Positions 46,735-59,129 of a stretch of DNA of 64,000 nt are shown here, in pieces; position 1 is the stretch's first letter, and each line of letters opens with the position of its first letter. Origin of the DNA: Zanthoxylum bungeanum (taxonomy: Eukaryota > Streptophyta > Magnoliopsida > Sapindales > Rutaceae); NCBI GenBank assembly GCA_019454045.1, contig SKCR01023810.1:310001-374000 (forward strand). The letters are read 5' to 3'. A model generated the notes under the pieces. The model was not told the DNA's origin, did no database searches, and saw only the letters and a list, made by a program, of their open reading frames with translations. Made by a program: the position numbers and the translations under genes.

Positions 46735-49450
46735 ACGTTCAGAATCTGCTATGAGCAGGATACTGACTTCAGTCGAGATTAATCTGCGAATTGGAAACGG
46801 GACGAAAGTCGATGTTTTAATCGTAGATACACTTTTAGGAACTACCCTCGGGTGTGTACCTAAATTAGGAAACTGTTATAATGTAAATAGTTTGACTAGG
46901 AACGCTATCTCTATATCCAGTGTTTAATCCGTTGCGGATTGACCTTTATATTCTAGAATACTAAAGTGTTTTATTATATAAGGATGATATTGAGATAAAC
47001 ATATTAGATGTGAATAACAGAATTTATATTTGAATATAAATAATATCTCAAACATACAAAATGACAAAACAAACAGCTCAAAATGATTGATCAGAAGAAA
47101 CTATTGTGGCATTATTGTTTGGGACACAATTAAACAAGAATCGTATATCCACACTTTCGAAGAGTGGATACTCGGACTAATTTTATTTTATTCAAATAAA
47201 GTCTACGAATCTAGTTTATTGGGCAATGTGCCTAAAAACACCTTTACTTGGTAAAAGTGTAAATGCCACCGATCTGTAAGCCAGTTCATAGTGAAGCAAG
47301 TGGGCCCATGTCTAGCTAGGCTAGAGGTAGAGATGAATATTTCGTTACCTTTACGGATGTGGCATCTCGTTATGGTTATGTGTTCTTTTGAAGAACACAA
47401 ATCGAAAACTTCTACAGTTTCGACACGAAATAGACAAACAGATCGGCTATAGTATTATACCGTCACGGTAAGACCGTAATGGAAAATACTTAAGCAATAA
47501 GTTTCAAATATAATTGAAAGAGTAAAGTATTCTTTCAAATGAGGACTCCTCCCGGAACACGCCAGTTTGACGGTGTGTCCGAACTGAGTAACCGAATTTT
47601 GTTGGACATGATAAGGTTAATCATGAGTCGCTCTGAGCTACCATTTCTTCAACGGATAAGCTTTAAACAGTGCAAGAACTTATTTAGAATAAGGTTCCAC
47701 TAAAATCTGTTTGACAAATGTCATATTAGACATGAACGGGAAGGAAACCAGGTTTCTCATTCCTGATGATTTGGGATGCTAGGCATATGTTTGGATGAGA
47801 CCAAACTAGAACCCAAATTGGATAAGTGCCAATTTTAGGTTATCCTAGGGATACCATAAGTATTGTACTTATACAACTCACAAGAGAACAATTAAATTGT
47901 TGCTCGCCATGCGGTAATCCTAAGAGGAATACCGATATGCAGTGGTAAGTGGGAGGATAGTAAAGCTCGATGAAAATCGAAGTGATACTGTTCCAGGCAC
48001 CGAATCCTAATGGAACATAAATAGTTCATCAATGATGAAACTATTACCATTAATCTGTATATACACAAGAACCGCGTATGTCGGAGAGAGTCAGAAAACA
48101 ACCTGGGTATGGGTTTCTAATCTCACCTCATAAAGATGTCTATCTTATTGAGGTTATACCAACTGACTACGTATGAGGAAGTGATACAAGGTATTGACTC
48201 CCCAATTATGGCAAAGTCTATATAATCCGAAATGGATTCCATGTATATCAACAAGTTTGGATACTAGTTGATGTACTGCAAGGCATTGTGTCTATTGGTA
48301 CTATATAAGTCTTCAAGGAAGACATACATGGATGGCAACATACCAACGTATAAAGCTAGACTTTTAGCGGAAAGTTATCGTTATCAACATTGTGTTGATT
48401 ACGATTCAACCTTTTACCTGTTGCCACGGTAAATCCATTTGGATAATGCTTGCTTAAGCTGCATGTTTCATGTATGAAATATGACAGCTTAACGGGAAAA
48501 TCGCTTTCCTGAAAATAAAACCTTTTGGAGGATGTTTATAACATCATGTCGGTTTTGTCGTACTAAAACTAGCAAACAAGGTTTGCAGGTTATTCGATCC
48601 ATGTTTGGATTGAAGCAGCATAGCATCTTGGAATTATCATTTTGATGTAATCATAATGGAGTATGATTTAATTCAAAACGAAAATGACTCTTATGTCTAT
48701 AAGAGGGTTAGTGGGAGCGCACTGACAATAATGTCCTATAAAATTATGATAATATATCATTCTTGGAAATGATGTTCCCATAAAAACAATCGGTGAAAGC
48801 TTGGCTTTCGATAAAACTCTCCGAGAACTCGTACATTGAAAAAATGTACGTGACCTGGTGTCTTATCGCTTTGAGCATATGGATTCACAAACAGGCCAAT
48901 CCAAGTGATAGTCACTGGATTGATGTTAAGAACATCCGTTAGTATCTTAGAGAACTAAGGATGCTGTCTTAGTCTATGGAGAATGAGAACTTGAAGTAAC
49001 TGGGATCACTACTACAAGTTTTCTAAACCAATAAAACGACTATAAGTCGCCAAACGGTACTACAAAGTTTGAATAACGGAACAGTGAGCTGGAAATCTTC
49101 GAAGCAACATAGTTACCGTATAAACAACGAATGCGGGTTATTGCTGCAACTGAAGCGGCAATAGAAGCCTTCTGGGACGATAAATAAATCTAATTAGATT
49201 AGATATAATTATGTTAGCAGCTGAGCTAGGCGTCAGTACAGGCTAAAGAATTAATGGTCTCATCAACGATCCAGATACATACTTCGATATTCATCTGATT
49301 TGTTCGGATCATACATCGTAGCGATGTGATGATCAAATAAATCGCGTCAGACGATAATCATGCAAATCCGCTGACGAAAGCCTTTTCTCAGCAGTTTGAG
49401 CCAACCGTACATAGTTCGGGTGTAAGACACTCGAGTGACTGGCTATAGGC
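46300..49450 (+). pseudogene. Decayed copia gag-pol of element 5
   Basis: End of gag: 46320-46590 is one open stretch including E-L-M-T-I and K-C-L-P-K-C-G-K near its end. Protease remnant: W-I-L-D-T then stop near 46665. Integrase core: 47300-47650, where 47323-47379 reads R-G-R-D-E-Y-F-V-T-F-T-D-V-A-S-R-Y-G-Y, a near-canonical integrase block. RT: 48120-48800. RNase H: 48850-49440. The region is otherwise full of stops. A 79-bp segment of RT present in element 3 is missing at 48818-48826. Confidence 0.7.
46679..46732. repeat. (TA)n microsatellite
   Basis: About 27 uninterrupted AT/TA dinucleotides inside the protease region of element 5. Elements 3 and 4 have only a short 'ataaatatatattg' here, so it expanded after insertion. 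Confidence 0.95.
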
Positions 49451-49462
49451 CAAGTGGGAGAT

Positions 49463-51480
49463 TGTTGGACAATTATGACCCATAGTGTCACTATTTGTAC
49501 AGATCATGGTGTTGTTGTACAAATTAACTATGTAACTAAGGAGATTGCACTCTTATCATTTGTGATTAGATCACCTATATGTATAAATGATAGGAGGTCC
49601 CTATGATTTATTCTTGGACGGAGAATGATATGAGACAGTATCAGTCCACGAAGGATAAATCATTAAATATCCCTAGTCAGAGTATTATCGAGATTGGACA
49701 TCGATAAATACGTAAAAGACTAGTATTACACTTGTGCGCGTTGTGAGGGCACAACGACATAGTTCTCATAGGGTATAGGATACTCATGCAAGTGTAATAG
49801 GAGGTTGTGTTTACCGATGGTACGGGAAACAGCTTCGCTTTGGATAGACCCCCTCGGAATTCCATTGGTAGTATGACTATGTGTCTATGGAAGTCTGAAA
49901 TCAGGGTAGGTGTATTTGGTCTTAACCTGAGACTTGCACCCTAATACTTGCGACAATCAATATACTTTGGTTGCGGTCGTCCAGGGCTTTAACAGGTTCT
50001 GTGTACGCCAATGCTGAGTATATTGAGAATTGAGAATCGTAGTGTGTTGGGTGTGATGTCAAGACGGAAGTGTCACTCCAGTCATATGGAGATGATGGTC
50101 ACGTAGGATACGGGATTGGTTCTCTTAAATGCTGCAGCTATCGGGATAAATGACAAGGTCAGGTTTATCCGATTATAGAGACTAGTCATCAGACATCCGA
50201 CATGTGCTTCGTACGGGCAGACATAATTCCAGCCCCAGGCCTAGCACGTGATCATCCGATACTGGACAGAAATACGCAATACTACGTATACTACGCCTGA
50301 TATAGATCTTTATTCCTGTAAGGATGTTTTCGGAGAATTGGGTAGGCATGGCGCTTTGCTAGAGGCCAACCTTGTCGTGTAAATCGGTAAATTTTAAAAC
50401 GTAGTACGAGGTACTTTACGTGTTCGGATAGTCCGATGACCGAATTTACTGCCAACATATCCGGGATCTCATGGGTCGCTTCCCAAAGATTCACCGATGA
50501 CGTATGACTCGCACTCTAAATTAATCTGGGTAATTAGAAAAGAGAGAAAATTAATCTAGGAATAATAGCGGAGATATTTTATCTAGGATAAAATATCAAT
50601 TAAAGAGAGAGATAACGATTATTTGGAATTAATCGAGAAATTAATATATTTGATATATTAAACGAAATTAGATTTCGACGCGGAATTAAAATTAGATTTT
50701 AATTCGGGGCGAACGAATTAATTTAGAATTAATTCGGTTAGTGACGTGAATAGTGATTTCGCTAGGCGTAATCATTTAATTACAACGCAAACAAAAATTC
50801 ATTAATTTGGAAATTAGCGAACTGAGCCTGGGAATATTTGCGAGCGCATTCGCATTTCGAATTCGAGTGCGGCACGCAAGTCAAATCAAGCGTCAAATCG
50901 CTAGTCGCATCAAGCGTCAAATCACTTGTCACTTTGAGTGATGTGACTTGACAACTTAATTGATAGGTGTGACTTGATATGGGAGTTGTGAAAAGCTTTT
51001 TGAAAGCTTGAAAGACATTTACTATTATTATAATAGGTGTTTGACTTTTGATTTTGGTATTAGATACACAAAATTAAAACAACAACTTCACTTTCTCTCC
51101 TTCACTCACGCCCCCAAATAGGCATTTTTCTCTCCTCTGGTTTGCTCACTGCCGAGCAGTGAAGGGAAGCAAAGAGTGTGATTTTTTGGCAAAATCACAA
51201 GTGCTAGCACACTTACGAGACTTGCGAAGGTGATAGGGAAGTCCACCCATGAGCTGGGAAACATTTCACGAAGCTTGGAGCTTGATGAAGTTGATCCACG
51301 AAGCCAAACTAGTGAGCAGAAACTGCTCACTGCCATGACAGTTCAAGGAGGAAGAAAATTAATTTCGTTACCTCGCGCATCGCTTAACCGATCGATGTAA
51401 GTATTCCGTAACTTCTCGATTGTTATTCACACATGTTTTCATGCTTATTATTGATCTTGGGACCTTAATAGAAACCAAAA
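49463..51480 (+). repeat. 3' LTR of element 5
   Basis: Begins after the PPT caagtgggagat with tgttggacaattatgaccc and ends agaaaccaaaa, followed by the target duplicate aaagg. Element 3's internal sequence resumes at 51481. Confidence 0.87.
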
Positions 51481-54400
51481 AAAGGACATATCCCAAAATA
51501 TCTGCCTAAATTGTGGCAAACGGGATCGCGGAAGCGTGACTGCCATTTAGACAAAGCAGACATGAAGGAATGAAGAAGAATGAGCAAGGCTCTAACTTCA
51601 AATATGTTTGGCATAATTATGTTCACTACTAGTATTAAAATGGTATTTTAAACTCTTAGTGTGATACATAAATATGTATTGATGTTCAGAATCTGTTATG
51701 AACAGGATACTGACTTCAATAGAGATTTATCTGCGAATTGGAACGGGACGAAAGTCGTTGTTTTTGTTTAACCGGTAGATACCTAATTTTAGGAACTACT
51801 CTCGGGTGTGTACTTAAATTATGGAAATGTTATAATGGAACTAGTTTGACTAGAAACATTATCTCGTATCAGTGTATAATCTGTTGCGGATATACCTTTA
51901 TATTCTAGAACACTAAAGTGTTTCATTATATAAAGATGATATTGAGATAAACACATTAGATGTGAATAACAGAATTTATATTTTGAATATAAATAAATCT
52001 CAAACATAACATGACAAACAAATAGCTCAAACTGATATGATCAGAAGAAACTATTTGTGGCATTGTAGTCTGGGACATAATTAAACAAGACTCGTATATC
52101 CATACTTTTGAAGAGTGGGTACTAGGGACTATTTTGATTCTATTCAAATAAAGTCTACGAATCTAGTTTATTAGGCAAAGTGCCTAAAACACTATTTACT
52201 TGGTAAAAGTGCAAATGCCACCGATCTGTTAGCCCTAGTTCATAGTGAAGCAAGTGGGCCCATGTCTAGCAAGGCTAGAGGATTGGATATTAATATTTCG
52301 TGACCTATACGGATGTGGCATCGCGTTTGTGGTTATGTGTTTTTTTAGAACACAAATCGGAAACTTTAAGTTTCGACACGAAGTAGACAAACAGATCGGC
52401 TAAAGTATTAAACCATCACGGTAAGACCGTAATGGAAAATACTTAGGCAATAAGTTTCTTATATACTTGAAAGAGTAAAATATTCTTTCAAAGAGGACTC
52501 CTCCCGGAACACGTCAATTTGACAGTGTGTCCGAACAAGAGTAACCGAAATTTGTTGGACATGATAAGGTTAATCATGAGTCGCTCTGAGCTACCATTTC
52601 CTTCAACGGATAAGCATAAACAGTGCAGAATTTATTTGAATAAGGTTTCATAATAATTTGTTTGAGAGACTTCATATTAGATATGAACAGGAAAGAAACC
52701 AGATTTCTCATTCCTGATGATTTGGGAATGCTAGGCATATGTTTGGATGATACCAAACTAAAACCCAAATTGGATAAGTGCCAAGTGTAGGTTATCCTAG
52801 GGATACCAAAGTATAGTACTTATACGACTCACAAGAGAACAATGTAATTGTTTTTCGCCATGCGGTTTTCCTAAGAGGAATACCGATATGTAGTGGTAAA
52901 TGGGAGGATAGTATAACTCGATGAAAATCAGAGTGATATTGTTCAAGGCACCAAATCTTAATGGAACACAAATAGTTCATCAAAGATGAAACTATACCAT
53001 TAATCTTCGAATACACAAGAACCACTATGTCGGATAGAGTCAGAAAACAACCTGGGGTATGGGTTTCTGATCTCACCTCATAAAGATGTCACTATTGAGG
53101 AACAACACCTACTGACTACGTATGAGGAAGTGATACAAGGTATCGACTCCCTATTATGGCAAAGTGCCATGAGTCCGAAATGGATTCCATGTAAATCAAC
53201 CAAGTTTGGATACTAGTTGATGTACCGCAAGGCATTGTGCCTATTGGTAATATAAGTCTTCAAGAAGACATACATGGAATGCAACATACCAACGTAAAAG
53301 TTAGGCTTTTAGCGGAAAGGTATCGTTATCAACATTGTGTTAATTACGATTCAACCTTTTACCTGTTGCCATGGTAAATCCATTTGGATAATGCTTGCTA
53401 ATGCTACATGTTTCATTATGAAAAATGAAAGCTTAACGGGAAAATCGCTTTCCTGAAAATGAAACCTTTCGGAAGATGTTTACAACATCCTGTCGGTTTT
53501 GTCGTACCATAACAAGCAAACGAGGTTGCAGGTTATTCGATCCATGTTTGGGTTGAAGCAAGCATAGGTTCTTGGGATTATCGTTTTGATGTAATCATAA
53601 TGGTTTATGATTTAATTCAAAACGAATTGATTCTTGTGTATATAATGAGGTTAGTGGGAGCGCACTGACATGGCTGTTCTATACAATAATGATAATATAT
53701 GTCATTTCTTGGAAATGATATTCCATAATATAATCGGTGAAAGTTTGGCTTTCGAGAAAATTCTCCGTAGATTATTGTGTGAGAAACAACTTTATTCTAG
53801 GAATAAATATCTATTGGGATAGATCTAAAAGTTTTTGAAACTTCCGAGAACTCGTACATTGAAAATGTACGCGACCTGCTGTCTCAACGCTTTGAGCATA
53901 TGGAGTCACAATCAGGCCAATCCAAGTGATAGTCACTTGATTGATGTTAAGAACATCCGTTAGTATCTTAGAGATCTAAGGATGTTGCCTTAAACTATGA
54001 GATGGAGAACTTGAAGTGACTGTGATCACTATTGCAAGATTCCAAACCGATTAAAACGACTATAAGTCGCAAACGGTACTATAAAGTTTGAATAATGGTA
54101 CAGTGAGCTGGAAATCTTCCAAGCAAGATATTGTTACCGAATAAACAACAAATGCGGGTTATTGCTACAGCTGAGGCAGCAATAGAAGCCATTTGAGTCG
54201 ATTAATAATCTAATTAGATTAGATATAATTCTGTTAGCAGCTGAGCTAGGCGTCATCACAGGCCTAAAGAATTAATGGTCTCATCAACGACCAGATACAT
54301 ACTTCGATATTCAATCGATTCGTTCGGATCATACATCGTGGCGATGTGATGATCGAAATAAATCACATCAGATGATAATCATGCAAATCCGCTGACGAAA

Positions 54401-54483
54401 GCCTTTCCTCAGCAGTTTGAGCCAAACGTACCATAGGTCGGTGTTTTAGACACTCGAGGACTGGCTATAGGCCAAGTGGGAGA
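51481..54483 (+). pseudogene. Decayed copia pol of element 3, part 2
   Basis: Continues from 41634: gag end, protease remnant (about 51630-51860), pre-integrase zinc region (52030-52240), integrase (52240-52600), RT (53040-53850) and RNase H (53880-54430). Stops and indels are frequent. It keeps 53768-53846, an RT stretch reading I-L-G-I-N-I-Y-W-D-R-S-K, which is deleted in elements 4 and 5. The PPT is gccaagtgggaga (54471-54483). Confidence 0.68.
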
Positions 54484-56541
54484 TGTTGGACAATTATGAC
54501 CCATAGCGTCACTATTTGTACAGATCATGGTGTTGTGTACAAATTAACTATGTGACAAAGGAGATTGCACTTTATCATTTTGATTAGATCACCAGATATA
54601 TAAATGATAGGAGGTCCTTATGATTTGTTCTGGATGAGAATGATATGAGACAGTATTAATCCACGAAGGATAAATCATTAAATATCCCTAGTCAGAGTAT
54701 TATCGAGATTGGACATCGATAAATACGTTAAAAGACTAGTATTACACTTGTGCGCGTTGTAAGGGCACAAACGACATATTTCTCAATATTTGGGTATAGG
54801 ATAATCATGCAATTGTAATAGGAGGTTGTGTTTACCGATGGTACGGGAAACAGCTTCGCTTTGGATAGACCCCCTCGGAATTCCATTGGTAGTATGACTA
54901 TGTGTCTATGGAAGTCCGAAATCATTGTAGGTGTATTTGGTCTTAACCTGAGACTTGCACCTCTAATGCTTGCGACAATCAATATACTTTGGTTTTGGTC
55001 GTCCAGGGCTTTAACTGGTTTCTGTATACGCCTCTTCTGGGGTTATATCGAGAATCGTAGTGTGGTGGGTGTGATGTCAAGATGGAAGTGTCACTCCAGT
55101 CATATGGAGATGATGATCGCGTAGGGATACAGAATGGTTCTCTAAAAAGGTTGCAACCGTCGGGATAATATGACTTGGTCATGATTATCCGATATTAAAG
55201 AGACTAGTTGCTCGTCATCCGATATATGCTTCGTACGGGGCAGACACTGTACCAGCCCCAGGCCTTGCATATGATCATCCGATACTGGATCGAAATACGC
55301 AAACTACGTATACTACGTCTGATATAGATCCTTTATTCATGTAAGGATATTTCTGGAGAATTGGGTAGGCATGACGTTTGCTAGAAAGCCAACATTGTCT
55401 TGTAAAAGGTACAAACGTTGTACGAGGTACTTACGTGTTCTGATAGTTCGATGACCGAATTTACTGCCAACATATCCGGGGATCTCATGGGTCACTTCCC
55501 GAAGATTTTCACTGATGACGTATGACTCGCACTTTAATTAATCTGGGATTAATTTTAGAAGAGAGAGAAAATTAATCTGGATTAATTGCGGAGATATTTA
55601 TCTGGGATAAAATATCATTTAAAGAGAGAACGATTAATTTGAATTAATCAATTAATTAATATATTCGATATATTAAACAAAATTGGATTTCAACGCGGAA
55701 TTAAAATTAGATTTTAATTCGGGCGAACGAGTTAATTTAGAATAATCGTTAGCAACGTGAATAGTGATTTCGCTAGGCATAATCATTTAATTACGTCACA
55801 ACGGAAAATTCGTTAATTTGGAATTAGCGAACCCGAGCCCGGGATTATTTGCGAGCGCATTCGCATTTCGAATTTGAATGCGGCACGCAAGTCAAATCAA
55901 GCATCAAATCATTAGTCACATCAAGCGTCAAATCACTTGTCACTTTGAGTGATGTGACTTGACGACTTGACAACTTGATTGACTTGATGTAAGTTGATGT
56001 TTGAGTGTTTGACACTCAAGTGTGATGGTTGATGTGAGTTGTTGGATTAATTAAAAGCTATTTACCTTATTTGATTTTGGTATTTTTCTTTTAATAATTT
56101 GTATAGATACACATTGTAACAACAACACATACAACTCTTCTCTCTCTCCATTCCTCTCCTCTCTCACGCCCATGGAGGGCTGTTTTCTTCACTGGTTTTT
56201 GCCGAGGCAGAGCCATGATGAAAAAGGGAAGTAAAGTGTTTGGTTTTTGTGGCAAAAATCAAGAGAGCTAGCACTCTGAGAGACATGTGAAGGTGATAGG
56301 GAAGTCCACCCATGAGCTTGGAATCGTTTGACGAAGCTTGGAGCTGTTCAAGGAGCAATAATGGCCGAAAACAATGAGCTGTTTCACTGCCACTGCCGAG
56401 CAGTCCATGGAGGCAGAAAATAATTTTGTTGCCTCGCGCGTCACTCAACCGATCGATGTGAGTATTCCGCAACTCCGTGATGTATTCGCATGTTTATTTC
56501 TTGCTTTGTATTCGATCCTTGGGGCCGTAGAAACTCCAACA
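54484..56541 (+). repeat. 3' LTR of element 3
   Basis: 2058 bp, from tgttggacaattatgaccc to gaaactccaaca. It is the full-length partner of the deleted LTR at 23215. It has CT-rich leader sequence (56136-56165) and ends before the target duplicate catgt. Confidence 0.87.
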
Positions 56542-57746
56542 CATGTGACATCTGATACTGGATCGTAATACACAATACTACGTATACTACGCCTGATAAA
56601 GATTATAATATTCCTTTAAGAATATTTCTGGAGAATTGGGTAGGCACGGTGCTTTGCTAGAAGCCAACCATGTCTTGTAAATCGGAAAAAATGTAGTACT
56701 AGGTACGTACGTGTTCGGATAGTCCGATAACCGGATTTACTACCAACATATCCAGGGATCTCATGGGTCGCTTCCCGAAGATTCACCGATGAAGTATGAC
56801 TCGCACATTATTAATCTGTGATTAATTAGATGAGAGAGAAAATTAATCTAGGATTAATTACGGAGATATTTTATCTGGGATAAAATACTATTTAAAGAGA
56901 GAGAAGAGATATTGATTTGGAATTAATCGATTAAAATAATATATTCGATATATTAAACGAATTTGGATTCGACGCGGAATTAAAATTAGATTTTAATTCG
57001 ACTGCGAACGAGTTAATTTAGAATTAATTCGCTAGCGACGTGAATAGTATTTTTACTTGCCATTATTATTTAATTAAATTTGATTTAATTACGTCGCAAC
57101 GAAAAATTCGTTAATTCGGAATTAGCGAACCGAGCCCGGAAGTGTTTGCGGGCCCACTCGTATTTCGAATCAAGTGGGGCCCACAAGTCACATCACGAGT
57201 CACATCATCAGTCATTTTGTTGATATAAGTCACATCACTTTGAGTGATGGGATGTAAGTCACTTTTGAGTGATGTGAATAGTTGATGTGAAAGACCTTTG
57301 ACTAATTTTTGAAATTGATATTAGTTTATTTGATTTTAGAAATCAAACACAACACAACTCATTCATCTTCCTTCTCCCCTCTCTTGCATTCGGCCAAGGG
57401 CCAAAACTCTCTATTCTCCATATTTTTGGCTAGGCCGAAAATAATAAGAAGCAATAGGAAGATTGTTACAAATTTTCTTGGTGCTAGCACACTTTATGAG
57501 TCTTACAAAGGTGATAGGGAAACCTTTCCATGAGCTTGGAATGTCATCACATGAAGCTTGGAGCTTGAAGAACACAAGGAGGACAACATATGGAGGCCAT
57601 GGCTGAGAGCTTCAAGGAAGGAGCAAAATTTTGTTGTTCTTCGCATCGCAAATCCGATCAAAGTGAGTATTTCCGCTACTTTAACTTTGTTGTATTCGCA
57701 CATTTCATGACTTAATTAGATCTTGGCACACTTAGAAAACCCAACA
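56542..57746 (+). repeat. Solo LTR (copia family), part 2
   Basis: Resumes the LTR broken at 23214, with 'gacatctgatactggatcg' following the duplicated target, and ends at acccaaca. With part 1 it makes about 1.98 kb. Its right end differs from all other LTRs here (atcttggcacacttag). Confidence 0.82.
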
Positions 57747-57751
57747 TGTTT

Positions 57752-58351
57752 AGAGGCTGAATTCAGGGGCTGACTTGGGCATGTTCTGGGGCTGATTTCA
57801 AGGGCTGACTTGGGCGTGTTCAGGGGCTGATTTCAGAGGCTGACTTGGACGTGTTCAGGGTCTGGTTTCAGGGGCTGCCTTGGGCGTGTTCAGGGGCTGT
57901 TTACTCGATGATTTGAGGCAGTTTGGGTGAAGGCTTTGTGTGAGGTTCAGGGCAGTTTTGCAAGAGTGATATGCCGCAGTGCAAGTGAGTTATTCGGTGT
58001 GCTTTTTAGGTTGCTGGATGGGTGTTACTTGTGCGGAAATGAAGGGTGTTTTGAGGGCTGTGTGATGCGACAAAGTGAGGGTCTTTTGAGGGCTGTGTGA
58101 TACGGCAATTTAGGGGTTCCTTTGGGTGTGAATGAGAGTGTGTTCTTGGTTGTTTTCTTACGGCAAGGAGGGGAAGTTTAGGAGGCTATGGGCGTGAATG
58201 AGAGTGTCCAGGTGTGAGTGAATGGCAATGTGTTAGAGTGAAGCGTTTGTGAAGATGAGAGAGAGGGTTCGGAGGATGAAAGGATGAGGCTTATTGTGAT
58301 GTGAGTTGGTGGCTTAGGGTTCTTGTTACTGCCGTTGAGAAATGTTTGGTT
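57752..58351 (-). repeat. 5' LTR of the Tat/Ogre-like element, part 2
   Basis: Continues the LTR broken at 22431. The 35-bp array resumes and 57890-58345 aligns with 15675-16130 of the other LTR (for example 'tttactcg.tgatttgaggc', 'aggaggctatgggcgtgaat'). It is cut again at about 58345-58351 by the copia element on the right. Confidence 0.8.
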
Positions 58352-59116
58352 TGTAAGAGTTTGTATATTAAATAGTAATATGAATCCCACATTGGAAATG
58401 TAAAGGGAATATGAAAAGTTTATAAGTGGACTTGCACACTTATATTAAATTGGATGATAAGGCTTGGGCTTGGGCTTGGGCTTGGGTGTATGGTTTGGAT
58501 GTATGGTTGGCATGATAATTAATATATATATTTATATATATATTAATTGGTCAAAAGATGGGCCTTGGGCCTTGGGGCTCTTGGGCTCTTGTGATTAATT
58601 AGCCTCCATGGAATAATTTTCTGTTGTTTATTTTTGGATTTAAATCTCAATTTAAATCAAAAGAAACAACTCTACTCAAAGGTCATCAACACTGCATCAG
58701 TCTCCAACTGTTTCTAACTGTCTATTTATATAGAACAGTGTGTATTTGAAGAGATATACTTTTTATGAAAAACGTGGATTATAACATCTGATCTTGGAAA
58801 CGAAATAATAAAGATATTGAGTAGATTCGCCAGGGGTCGATTTCGTGCAGAATTTCGACTTCAGATTGTTGAATCCTGGTGGCAGACGTCCGTAGTAGAA
58901 CTACAAGCACAAGAGTAGGGACGAAATTCTGCTATAGGACATAGCGTTACGCTAGCCTCAATCTCAAGTCTGTGAGTTTATATATTTTGATTACTTGAAT
59001 TGTAAGTTCTGTCTTTGGTTTGGTTTGTAATTTTATTTATAAGTTTCTGATATTGTTTGTAAAGATTCTGTTTCAATAAGATTATCACATTCGTTGATTG
59101 TTTCTACTAACAATCT
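58352..59116 (+). repeat. 5' LTR of the right-hand copia element
   Basis: The left border is fixed by alignment with 63671. The right border is placed at 'tctactaaca' but is uncertain because no standard tggtatcagag PBS follows. It contains four tandem copies of cttggg (58463-58490) and a TATA-like ctatttatataga (58722-58734). Confidence 0.7.
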
Positions 59117-59129
59117 ATAGCAGAATTCG

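Larger units (their letters stand above)
41635..51480 (+). mobile_element. Copia element 5, inserted in the gag end of element 3
   Basis: 5' LTR 41635-43642, internal 43643-49462, PPT gccaagtgggagat, 3' LTR 49463-51480. Target duplication aaatg/aaagg, where the intact family sequence has aaagg. Both LTRs share features not seen in element 3 or 4, such as 'gtgacttgatgggagttg'-type sequence and the end 'gaccttaatagaaacc'. Both final CA dinucleotides are mutated (ccaata, ccaaaa). Confidence 0.85.
23215..56541 (+). mobile_element. Copia element 3, containing elements 4 and 5
   Basis: 5' LTR: 23215-24230 plus 38705-38761. Internal region: 38762-41634 plus 51481-54483. 3' LTR: 54484-56541. Flanking target duplication: cacgt (23210-23214) and catgt (56542-56546). 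The interruptions are later insertions of the same family. Its two LTRs share a distinctive right end, 'ccttggggccgtagaaactc', which differs from elements 4 and 5. The PBS at 38763 is the most intact of the three elements. Confidence 0.82.
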
